A stretch of DNA of 13,452 bases from an uncultured Lachnospiraceae bacterium (GTDB lineage Bacteria > Bacillota > Clostridia > Lachnospirales > Lachnospiraceae), in contig CALGVA010000057.1 in the NCBI GenBank assembly GCA_937920345.1, positions 1-13,452 of the forward strand, written 5' to 3'. A program made the position numbers and the translations under genes. This document shows, piece by piece, positions 1 through 6,448 of this stretch. Every line of letters begins with the position of its first letter. Position 1 is the stretch's first letter. The notes beneath the pieces were generated by a model. That model had not been told where the DNA came from. It saw only the letters and a program-made list of their open reading frames with translations, and did no database searches.

Positions 1-81
1 ATTATATAAGTTTCTGCGGACGGATAAAATCCACCCTATTATTCAGCGCTTACGTCTAATCAGTATAACACGTGTGAATAG

Positions 82-109
82 CGAGCAGGCTCGTAAGCGT
101 AGAACGCTT
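82..109 (+). other. Two adjacent small hairpins just upstream of the sigma-factor ribosome binding site
   Basis: Two inverted repeats lie back to back. CGAGC (82-86) pairs with GCTCG (89-93) around a 2-nt centre. AAGCGT (95-100) pairs perfectly with ACGCTT (104-109) around AGA. The Shine-Dalgarno AAAGGA begins only a few bases after the second stem, and the ATG is at 126. There is no T-run, so this is not a terminator. A role in controlling translation of the sigma factor, or an operator, is inference. Confidence 0.4.
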
Positions 110-125
110 CGAAAGGAAAGCAGGA

Positions 126-668
126 ATGAAGAATACAGTAAGCCTGAAACTGGTCGAAAAGGCAGCGAAAGGAAACAGAGAGGCTTTTGGGGAACTGATC
201 ATCATGCATCAGGAATACCTGTATAAACTGGCATATATGTACACCAAGAATGAACAGGACGCCTTGGATGCAGTGCAGGAGTGCGCCATGCGCGCAATGA
301 TCTCCATGGATAAGCTTCGGGAGCCGCAGTATTTTAAGACATGGATCACGCGCATACTGATCAACAGCATTTATAAGGCACAGAAGAAGTACAGGAACAA
401 CAGTCCGTTTGAGGATTACAATGAGGCAGCGCCGGAACAGCCGCTCTCCATAGAGGAAAAGACCGATCTCTATGACGCGATCGACCTGCTTCCCCCAACA
501 TACAAAACAGTTGTTATATTACAGTATTTTCAGGGGATGAAGATCAAGAGTATCGCGGAGGTCATGGGCATTCCGGCTGGCAGTGTGAAGGCATATCTGT
601 ACCGTGCCAGGGAAGCGCTGAAGCGGCAGCTTGAAGATGAGGACAGAGCGGCCGAAAAAGCTAAGTAG
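126..668 (+). CDS. ECF-type RNA polymerase sigma factor (sigma-70 family)
   Basis: This 180-residue protein has the usual two-domain ECF layout and should direct core RNA polymerase to a small regulon, probably envelope stress. Region 2 spans about residues 12-75 and ends in FKTWITRILINSIY, typical of the SigV/SigM-like group. Region 4 spans about 117-166, with the helix-turn-helix around IKSIAEVMGIPAGSVKAYLYRARE; the linker between them is acidic and proline-containing. The length is normal for the family. The ATG at 126 follows AAAGGA at a good distance. The next gene encodes a membrane protein of the kind that accompanies such sigma factors, supporting a sigma/anti-sigma pair. Which promoters it reads cannot be told; no clear autoregulatory GGAAC/CGTC pair was found in the 125 bp upstream. 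The family call is firm; a specific name (sigV, sigM) is not justified. Confidence 0.93.
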   Translation: MKNTVSLKLVEKAAKGNREAFGELIIMHQEYLYKLAYMYTKNEQDALDAVQECAMRAMISMDKLREPQYFKTWITRILINSIYKAQKKYRNNSPFEDYNEAAPEQPLSIEEKTDLYDAIDLLPPTYKTVVILQYFQGMKIKSIAEVMGIPAGSVKAYLYRAREALKRQLEDEDRAAEKAK

Positions 669-856
669 AGAATAGAGTAACAGAGGCGGCAAGTCATACG
701 CAAAATGTAATTTAGAACAAGTGTTATTGAATTGTATGACTCTGTTTGGAACAAAGGTGCAATACGGAACAAAAGCATAAATAGCGTGAAGCTGCAAAAC
801 GAGCAGAGGTTTGATGTGGCATAAGGTTGCATAAGGAAAGGAAAACGGTAGATAGA
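669..856 (+). repeat. Non-coding spacer between sigma and anti-sigma genes, with inverted and direct repeats
   Basis: This 188-bp gap contains an 8-bp perfect inverted repeat, AGTCATAC (692-699) and GTATGACT (734-741), around an AT-rich 34-nt loop. It also holds three copies of GAACAA (715-720, 749-754, 767-772; the last two inside GGAACAAA, 18 bp apart), and a tandem duplication of GCATAAGG (819-826 and 829-836, period 10) directly before the downstream start. No gene with a ribosome binding site fits here, and no T-rich terminator follows the inverted repeat. The GGAAC elements resemble ECF -35 boxes, but no -10 lies at the right spacing. Confidence 0.5.
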
Positions 857-2212
857 ATGAAAAGTGAAAGATTTGATACAATCGCCATACCCGACAGTCT
901 GTCCCAGCGCGTGCGCAAGGGGATCAGGCAGGGGGAAAAAATATATATGCGCAACAGGCGCAGGAGGATTATGATACGGTTCGCCGCGGCTGCTGCGGCA
1001 TTGTTTGTCTGCATGGGCATCTTTGCGTCACAGCCCGCGCTGGCGTCGAAGATTCCGGTGATCAGGAATATTTTCAAATTCCTGCAGAAGGATTATTCTT
1101 ATCAGGGTGACCTGGATGCGGTCGCGCAGAAATTCGAGGAGCCGGGGAACACAGGCGGGGAAAATAATGTGGCAGCCGGTCAGAGCCAAGATAACGGAGA
1201 AGGCGCGGCACCAGACGGTAACGCACAGCCGGGCAGTGCTTCAGGAAGCGGCAGCGCGGGAGACGGCACCGGCAGAACTGATACAGCCGATGCCGTTTAC
1301 ACCAGGACCGTAAACGGCGTCACGGTAACGGTTTCGGAGGCGTACTGTTCTGTGGAGGCGATCTATCTGTCGCTTATGATCACGAGCGAGGAGGCTTTTC
1401 CGGCAACGATGACGAACATGGTGGAGCAGCCGATTATTTATCTGAAGGGTAAGGCAGATTACTCATTCATGCCTTCTGGAAGGGATGCGGCGCACGGGTA
1501 TGCGAATGGCGGAACCGGCTCTATTGAAGGAAAATTTATAGATGAACATACTTATGCAGGAATTTACCGGATTGATGCGCTGGACATTTTTGGAAATGAC
1601 GTCGGACTGAGAGAAAACTATCGGGCTTTGAATGCTTTTGACATGGACTATACGATCGAGCAGATCATCGGCGACCGGGCGGAACCGGAACCGCTTGATT
1701 ATAAGGGCAGGACGCAGGCGGATCTGGAGGCGATGTCGGATGAGGAGTGGAGAGCGTTCATGGAGGAGATTACCCCGCCGGACCGGAATCAATTTCCTAA
1801 TAAATATGAGAACTGGTGGTTTGACGGGCCGTTCACATTCAATCTGCATATAGAGATGGACAACGAGAGCACACAGGTGGTTACAGTGGATGAAATCAAC
1901 GACACCGGCGCCGGTCTCTATCAGGTCGTGAAGACGAAATTCGAGATCACGGTAGAGGAGAAGTGCAGCGAGGAACGTACCGGAAAAGGGGTATTTCTGG
2001 TGGTGCTTGACGCGGACGGGCAGATTCTTCCAAACGGCAGCAGTTCCTTTGCAGACACTTATGCGATTAACGGCAGAGATGTCTCGAAAGTGTACGTGTA
2101 TGTCTGTGACTATGCGGAATATATGGATGACATCAAGGGACACCGGAGTGACAGTGATTTCAAACAGATTCTGGAGGAGCGCGCGCTGTACGGGAAGGAG
2201 ATCGTATTTTAG
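857..2212 (+). CDS. DUF4179-type membrane anti-sigma factor
   Basis: The 451-residue protein has a short cytoplasmic N-terminus (about 1-33) beginning MKSERFDTIAIPDSL, then an Arg stretch RRRR, one transmembrane helix at about 38-57 and a large C-terminal part, presumably outside the cell. This is the layout of DUF4179 proteins that accompany ECF sigma factors; the N-terminal segment would hold the sigma factor. No His-Cys zinc anti-sigma motif is present. A Gly/Ser/Asp/Ala-rich linker (about 95-146) separates the membrane-proximal segment from the folded C-terminal region. I chose ATG 857: the Shine-Dalgarno AAAGGA (837-842) lies 14 nt upstream, somewhat long, whereas an in-frame TTG at 827 has AAGG directly abutting it and would add residues the family lacks. 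The anti-sigma role comes from gene order and family knowledge; the inducing signal is unknown. Confidence 0.8.
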   Translation: MKSERFDTIAIPDSLSQRVRKGIRQGEKIYMRNRRRRIMIRFAAAAAALFVCMGIFASQPALASKIPVIRNIFKFLQKDYSYQGDLDAVAQKFEEPGNTGGENNVAAGQSQDNGEGAAPDGNAQPGSASGSGSAGDGTGRTDTADAVYTRTVNGVTVTVSEAYCSVEAIYLSLMITSEEAFPATMTNMVEQPIIYLKGKADYSFMPSGRDAAHGYANGGTGSIEGKFIDEHTYAGIYRIDALDIFGNDVGLRENYRALNAFDMDYTIEQIIGDRAEPEPLDYKGRTQADLEAMSDEEWRAFMEEITPPDRNQFPNKYENWWFDGPFTFNLHIEMDNESTQVVTVDEINDTGAGLYQVVKTKFEITVEEKCSEERTGKGVFLVVLDADGQILPNGSSSFADTYAINGRDVSKVYVYVCDYAEYMDDIKGHRSDSDFKQILEERALYGKEIVF

Positions 2213-2244
2213 GAATCCGATTCTTTTTATAAAATAAAAATGAT

Positions 2245-2278
2245 TTGTAACAAGATTGTAATATCCTTTCTTTATGAT
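2245..2278 (+). promoter_or_regulatory. Activator-dependent promoter of the ABC/two-component operon
   Basis: Two direct copies of TTGTAA lie at 2245-2250 and 2256-2261, exactly 11 bp apart. This is the spacing at which OmpR/PhoB-family regulators bind as head-to-tail dimers. A good -10, TATGAT, is at 2273-2278. The position 17 bp upstream of it (2250-2255) reads ACAAGA, so there is no -35 hexamer, as expected of an activator-dependent promoter. A third copy in the opposite direction, TTACAATC, lies at 2303-2310 inside the predicted transcript. The operon's own response regulator (5748-6422) is the natural candidate to bind here; that link is inference. Confidence 0.6.
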
Positions 2279-2339
2279 ACAGATATCGGCTGGTACGAAT
2301 GGTTACAATCAGGATACAGCGCACCGCCGCAATATTATC

Positions 2340-2398
2340 GCAGCAGTCCAGCCTTCTGCTTTACAGCCATATGGAACAGCATAAGGCTAAACTGCTGC
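2340..2398 (+). other. Long imperfect stem-loop in the 5' leader of the ABC transporter operon
   Basis: Pairing is GCAGCAGT (2340-2347) with ACTGCTGC (2391-2398), a CC/AA mismatch, AGCCTT (2350-2355) with AAGGCT (2383-2388), one mismatch, then TGCT (2357-2360) with AGCA (2378-2381). That gives 18 Watson-Crick pairs over 21-nt arms. The 17-nt loop (2361-2377) contains the palindrome CCATATGG. The Shine-Dalgarno GGGAG and ATG 2432 lie about 16 and 34 nt beyond the stem. No T-run follows, so it is not an intrinsic terminator. It lies within the roughly 147-nt leader expected from the promoter at 2245-2278. Confidence 0.65.
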
Positions 2399-2431
2399 AA
2401 ATCATCATAAAAGCAGGGAGTGATTATCATT

Positions 2432-3151
2432 ATGGAAATTTTACAGGCAGTAAATTTGAAGAAATACTATCAAAGCGGAGACAGCGCGGTCAAGGCGGTG
2501 GACGATATCAGCTTTTCCATAGAAAAGGGAAGCTTTACGGCGATCGTGGGCACATCCGGCAGCGGTAAGACCACGCTTCTTAATCTGATGGGCGGGCTGG
2601 ATTACGCGGACGGCGGAGAGGTCATCATAGACGGGCACTCGATCATGAAGATGTCGGAAGAGGAGTTGACGGTGTTCCGCCGCAGAAATATCGGATTTGT
2701 TTTTCAGAACTATAATCTGATCTCGATCCAGAACGTTTACAAGAATATTGTGCTGCCCATCAGGCTGGACGGCAGGAAACCGGACTCGAAGTACATTGAG
2801 CATATATGTAAGGAATTGGGCATTGAGGACAAGATGGACCGGTATCCCAATCAGCTTTCCGGCGGGCAGCAGCAGAGGGTGTCCATCGCGCGGGCGATCG
2901 CGGCTAAACCGGCGGTGCTGCTGGCGGATGAACCGACCGGTAATCTGGATTCCAGGACGAGTGCGGAGGTGATGGGGCTTCTCAAGATGACATCGAGGGA
3001 ATTTCATCAGACGATTATAATGATTACGCATAATGAGGCAATTGCGCAGCTTGCGGACAGAGTCATTCATCTGGAGGACGGCAGAGTCGTGGGTGACGAT
3101 AAGGGAATGTACGCCGGACAGAATGCCTTCGGAAAGGAGGCATCCTTATGA
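2432..3151 (+). CDS. ABC transporter ATP-binding protein (LolD/MacB-like)
   Basis: This 239-residue cytoplasmic ATPase should power the permease encoded next. All nucleotide-binding motifs are present: Walker A GTSGSGKTT (from residue 40), Q-loop FVFQNYNL, signature LSGGQQQR (142-149), Walker B VLLADEP (162-168) followed by TGNLD, and the switch histidine in ITHN (H200). The TGNLD after Walker B and the overall length are typical of ATPases that pair with FtsX-fold permeases (LolD, MacB, BceA, VraF types). I chose ATG 2432, with CAGGGAG 11 nt upstream, rather than the in-frame GTG 2420, which overlaps that ribosome binding site. Its stop overlaps the permease start in ATGA (3148-3151), so the two are translationally coupled. 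Gene order suggests antimicrobial-peptide or envelope-stress export, but the substrate cannot be read from this protein. Confidence 0.93.
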   Translation: MEILQAVNLKKYYQSGDSAVKAVDDISFSIEKGSFTAIVGTSGSGKTTLLNLMGGLDYADGGEVIIDGHSIMKMSEEELTVFRRRNIGFVFQNYNLISIQNVYKNIVLPIRLDGRKPDSKYIEHICKELGIEDKMDRYPNQLSGGQQQRVSIARAIAAKPAVLLADEPTGNLDSRTSAEVMGLLKMTSREFHQTIIMITHNEAIAQLADRVIHLEDGRVVGDDKGMYAGQNAFGKEASL

Positions 3152-5700
3152 GTATCATGTTCAGAAATTCCAATGCGGCTCTGGAAAAAGAACTGGCGGC
3201 ACAGGATTATAAGGCACACCCTGTCAGGAACAGGCTGGCGGCGCTTGCCGTGGCGTTATCCGCAATTCTTTTAAGCGTCACTTTTTCGGTGGGAATCGGT
3301 TTTGTGCAGACGTCCACCCGCGCAATAGGGGCTTCACCGGGACCGGGCTGTGACAGCGCTGCCATCATGGGAGACGAGGAAATTTTAGAGAAGGTAAGAA
3401 AGCAGCCGCAGGTGGATTGGGCGGCGTATGTGAGAAGGTGCAGCAGCACAAGGCTTCATAACCGGGAGTTTCGCCCGCTGGATGTATATCTGCTGGCGGC
3501 TGACGAGGTACATTATGATAAGAATATGGTAGAACTGCTTGCGGGAGAATATCCCGGGACAGCGAATGAAATTCTTCTGTCGGATACAATGTCCGAGCGT
3601 CTCGGTCTGGATCAGCAGGTGGGAGCGCCTTATACACTGAAAGTGATTGTACAGAGGGATGCGGAGCAGGTGGAAGCGGAGATTCCCATGACGGTGTGCG
3701 GTTATTACCGGAATCCGATACGAAACTGTGCGGATATGTATGAAGAAATCTACACAGACGAAGCGTTCATCAATGCTTACAACAAGGAACTGCAGCCAGG
3801 GTATGACACGATTTATGTGAAGCTAAACAATCTGAATCCTTTGAAGTTCGGACATGATAAAGATGAAAAGCTCAGCGAACTGAATATGATCGTGGAAGGA
3901 AACGGGCGGTCCTTCAAGGCCAGCGACACGACGATCATGACGATTATCCCGATGCTTCTGATTGTGGTGTGCATTATGTTCTGCGGATATTTCTTTATCT
4001 ATAATATTTTTGATATCTCTGTCGTAAACGATATCCGGTTTTACGGGGAGTTAAAGACCATCGGCATGTCTTCCAAGCAGCTTCGCCGTATGCTGTCATG
4101 GCAGATGAATAAAATCGCGTGTTATGGAATTGCCATAGGCGGACTGGCAGGCTGTATCATCGGTCAGACGGCTGCCGGTAAGATCGTCGGGGCATTTGCG
4201 GAGAACATAGCCATGTATTATGAGCCGGCGGGGGTTGTGCCGACCTTTCTGCTCGGCGCTGTCTTTGCATGGATAACGCTGCTTGTCAGTACATTAAAGC
4301 CTTTCCGGATCGCCTGTACGATCTCACCGGTGGAGGCTGCAAGATACCGTGCCAGAAGGAAAAAGGGTGTGTTCTCCGTCGTATCTTTTGCCCTGAGCGG
4401 CGTTTTGTTTCTGGTGGTCTATACTCTGGCGATCGGGTATTCGGTGGAAACGCAGGTTGACAGGCGCAACAATACGGATTTTCAGGTCAGACATAAAGGA
4501 ATTATGTGGGAGCAGAACGAGCCTTTTGAACCGATCAGCAAAGAACTGGTGGAGCGGCTGAGTGATTTGGAGTTTGCGGAGGATCTGCGGCTTTATTACA
4601 TTGCAAGGACGAAACCGGACTTTTATGTAGTGGATGGAAATTACTGGTATCATACAGCGGCGGAGATTGCCCCGGAAGGGGAGATTGCAAAAGACCAGAA
4701 TGCTTATGTCAAGAGTATCTTTCCTGAGACGGCGGCTGAGGAATGGTCATATAAGCTGAATGACAGAGGAAATCTGATCATCAATGTGTGCGGTATGGAC
4801 GCGCATGGGCTGCAGAATGAAATGAGCAGGTATACTGTTCTGGAGGGCAGTATCGACCCGGATAAATTTGCACAGGGCAGTGCGATGGTCTATCTTCGGG
4901 AAGCCTTTGACAGGAACAGTGACCAGAGTGCGCATATGGAGTATGCGGTTCATGCCGGTGACGAGGTAAACGTGACGTTCTATGACGATGTGGCGGACCG
5001 TTATGTGGATCAGAAACTTACGGTTATGGCGGTGGTTATGAATGTGGACCCGTACGGCGGCGGTAATGCGAACCATTCCAATATCTGGGTGTCACAGGAT
5101 ACCTTCCGGAGCATTTATTCCGATTATGAGAACCTTGTGGGTGCAGTTACCTTCAACGGGGCAGATACCATGAAAGACGGCAGGATACTTTCCGAGCGGG
5201 AAAAGCAGGAGATGGTAGAGCAGGTGATGGAAGAAGACGGCAATTTACAGCTTAAGCTTGATTCTGTCTATCAGGAAAGTGTATACTTCTTAGAGATGAA
5301 AAGGACGATTACGGTGTTCGGGGCATTTCTGATCGGGATCGTCGGCCTTATAGGAATCGCCAACATCATCAATACGGTGACTACGGATGTAATGGCGAGA
5401 AAGGTGGAGTATGCCGCCATGCAGTCCATCGGCATGACGGGTCGGCAGATGGAGCAGGATATTTTCCGTAAATATGCGGGTTATATCTTCACAGCGCTTC
5501 TGCTGGCGGTTGTGATCGGCGCGGGAATCGCCTATATAGTCGGATCGGGCGTGATGTTTAACTTTTCCCTGATGGCGCTTTTGACGGCGATCTTGATTTT
5601 CCTGCTATTCTCGGTGACTCTGTGCGTGGTGATGGCAAGGGTGCTGACGAAGGTGATGAACCGGAGGTCGATCGTGGAGCGGCTGCGGGAAGTGGTGTGA
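3148..5700 (+). CDS. FtsX-family ABC transporter permease with two large ectodomains
   Basis: The 850-residue membrane protein is the partner of the preceding ATPase. Hydrophobic segments lie near residues 28-52, 264-288, 324-348, 363-384, 408-431, 720-742, 776-800 and 806-831. This gives two repeats of one helix, an ectodomain, then three helices. The ectodomains are about 210 and 290 residues. Each three-helix block resembles an FtsX domain (for example the IGMSSKQLRRML and IGMTGRQMEQDI stretches after the second and sixth helices). BceB-type peptide-detoxification permeases have ten helices and one large ectodomain, so this is a different architecture, nearer to duplicated MacB/LolC-like permeases. 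AAAGGAGG at 3133-3140 precedes the ATG by 7 nt. Linkage to a two-component system suggests drug or peptide resistance and a sensing role; both are inference. Confidence 0.88.
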   Translation: MSIMFRNSNAALEKELAAQDYKAHPVRNRLAALAVALSAILLSVTFSVGIGFVQTSTRAIGASPGPGCDSAAIMGDEEILEKVRKQPQVDWAAYVRRCSSTRLHNREFRPLDVYLLAADEVHYDKNMVELLAGEYPGTANEILLSDTMSERLGLDQQVGAPYTLKVIVQRDAEQVEAEIPMTVCGYYRNPIRNCADMYEEIYTDEAFINAYNKELQPGYDTIYVKLNNLNPLKFGHDKDEKLSELNMIVEGNGRSFKASDTTIMTIIPMLLIVVCIMFCGYFFIYNIFDISVVNDIRFYGELKTIGMSSKQLRRMLSWQMNKIACYGIAIGGLAGCIIGQTAAGKIVGAFAENIAMYYEPAGVVPTFLLGAVFAWITLLVSTLKPFRIACTISPVEAARYRARRKKGVFSVVSFALSGVLFLVVYTLAIGYSVETQVDRRNNTDFQVRHKGIMWEQNEPFEPISKELVERLSDLEFAEDLRLYYIARTKPDFYVVDGNYWYHTAAEIAPEGEIAKDQNAYVKSIFPETAAEEWSYKLNDRGNLIINVCGMDAHGLQNEMSRYTVLEGSIDPDKFAQGSAMVYLREAFDRNSDQSAHMEYAVHAGDEVNVTFYDDVADRYVDQKLTVMAVVMNVDPYGGGNANHSNIWVSQDTFRSIYSDYENLVGAVTFNGADTMKDGRILSEREKQEMVEQVMEEDGNLQLKLDSVYQESVYFLEMKRTITVFGAFLIGIVGLIGIANIINTVTTDVMARKVEYAAMQSIGMTGRQMEQDIFRKYAGYIFTALLLAVVIGAGIAYIVGSGVMFNFSLMALLTAILIFLLFSVTLCVVMARVLTKVMNRRSIVERLREVV

Positions 5701-5710
5701 GATTGGGCAG

Positions 5711-5736
5711 AGCGGAATCATGAAGATTAGTGTGGA
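5711..5736 (+). repeat. Duplicated translation-initiation segment, copy A (before the response regulator)
   Basis: This segment closely matches 6421-6448, before the kinase gene. Shared blocks in the same order are AGCG, GAATCATG, AG, ATTAGT and TGGA, differing by two 1-nt gaps and three substitutions over about 28 columns. It fills most of the 47-bp gap between permease stop and regulator start. In this copy the Shine-Dalgarno is degraded (GAAG instead of GGAGG) and the base aligned with the kinase start is out of frame with the regulator. Confidence 0.55.
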
Positions 5737-5747
5737 AAGGCGGAACC

Positions 5748-6422
5748 ATGACGGATAAACATATTATGGTAATAGAGGATGACAGGGCGTTAAACGACGG
5801 GATCGTCTTCGCGCTGGAGCGGGAGGGGTATACGATTCACAGTGCATATACGCTTGCGGAGGCGGAAAAACGTCTGCGGCAGAAGATGAATCTGATTCTG
5901 CTGGATATCAATCTCCCAGACGGGGACGGCAGAGACTTCATGAGGAATGCCCTGTCAGAGCAGCCGGTGCCGGTGCTTCTGCTTACGGCAAGGGATTCGG
6001 AGGCGGATATGCTGAAGGGCTTTCAGGCGGGCTGTGACGATTATATTACAAAACCTTTTTCCATGCCGGTGCTGCTTATGAAGATTGCGGCGGTGTTAAA
6101 GCGCAGCGAGGGAACGTCAGGGCAACTTTATGTAAACGGGGACCTTGTGTATGATTTTGAGAAGAAGAGTCTGACAAGACATGGGGCGGCGGTGGAACTG
6201 ACTGCGCTGGAGTGCAGACTGCTTGAATTTTTCCTGCATAACAGAGGCATCGTGCTGACTAGAGAGAGACTGCTTGAGCGGATCTGGGACGCGGACGAAC
6301 GCTTTGTGGAAGATAAGACGCTCAATGTCACGATCCGAAGGCTGCGCATGAAGGTGGAGGAGAACCCGGAGCAGCCGGAGCATATCAGGACCGTGTTCGG
6401 TATGGGATACAAATGGGAATAG
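5748..6422 (+). CDS. OmpR/PhoB-family response regulator
   Basis: This 224-residue DNA-binding regulator is expected to be phosphorylated by the kinase encoded next. The receiver domain (about 1-118) has the acidic pocket EDD near residue 10, phosphoacceptor D53 in LLDINLPDGDG, and K102 in YITKPFS. The C-terminal winged helix (about 126-224) carries the family hallmarks LTALECRLLEFF, the TRERLLERIW region, and RTVFGMGYKW at the end. I chose ATG 5748, preceded by GGAAAGGCGG about 5 nt away, over the in-frame GTG 5730, which would add six residues not typical of the family. It is transcribed with the ABC transporter upstream and the kinase downstream. Likely targets include the paired TTGTAA boxes at 2245-2261, which have the 11-bp spacing this family uses. 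Confidence 0.94.
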   Translation: MTDKHIMVIEDDRALNDGIVFALEREGYTIHSAYTLAEAEKRLRQKMNLILLDINLPDGDGRDFMRNALSEQPVPVLLLTARDSEADMLKGFQAGCDDYITKPFSMPVLLMKIAAVLKRSEGTSGQLYVNGDLVYDFEKKSLTRHGAAVELTALECRLLEFFLHNRGIVLTRERLLERIWDADERFVEDKTLNVTIRRLRMKVEENPEQPEHIRTVFGMGYKWE

Positions 6423-6448
6423 CGTGAATCATGGAGGATTAGTATGGA
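6421..6448 (+). repeat. Duplicated translation-initiation segment, copy B (before the histidine kinase)
   Basis: This is the partner of 5711-5736. Here the segment contains the working Shine-Dalgarno GGAGG (6433-6437) and the kinase ATG (6444), and it begins within the response-regulator stop codon. The similarity in content and order suggests duplication of a short initiation region; chance cannot be excluded for so short a match. Confidence 0.55.

Noticed and set aside
39..75. TATAAC (64-69) as -10 and ACACGTGT (68-75) as operator of the sigma gene
   Set aside because: No -35 hexamer lies at 16-18 bp, and an isolated 8-bp palindrome is weak evidence.
737..781. A 14-codon open frame in the sigma/anti-sigma spacer
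   Set aside because: No ribosome binding site precedes it and its length is within chance for this stretch.
748..788. GGAAC elements at 748 and 766 as ECF -35 boxes for an inner promoter
   Set aside because: No CGTC- or CGTA-like -10 lies about 16 bp downstream; the nearest CGTG at 785 is too close.
827..856. TTG start ten codons upstream of the anti-sigma ATG
   Set aside because: AAGG sits immediately against the TTG with no spacing, and the extra residues do not resemble the N-terminus of DUF4179 proteins; ATG 857 has a usable Shine-Dalgarno.
2213..2228. GAATC-C-GATTC followed by TTTTT as a terminator after the anti-sigma gene
   Set aside because: The realistic stem is only four A/T-rich pairs with a 3-nt loop, too weak for an intrinsic terminator.
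1463..3070. Long minus-strand open frames at 1463-2143 and 2441-3070
   Set aside because: They lie opposite well-supported coding sequence, lack ribosome binding sites and show no recognisable domain.
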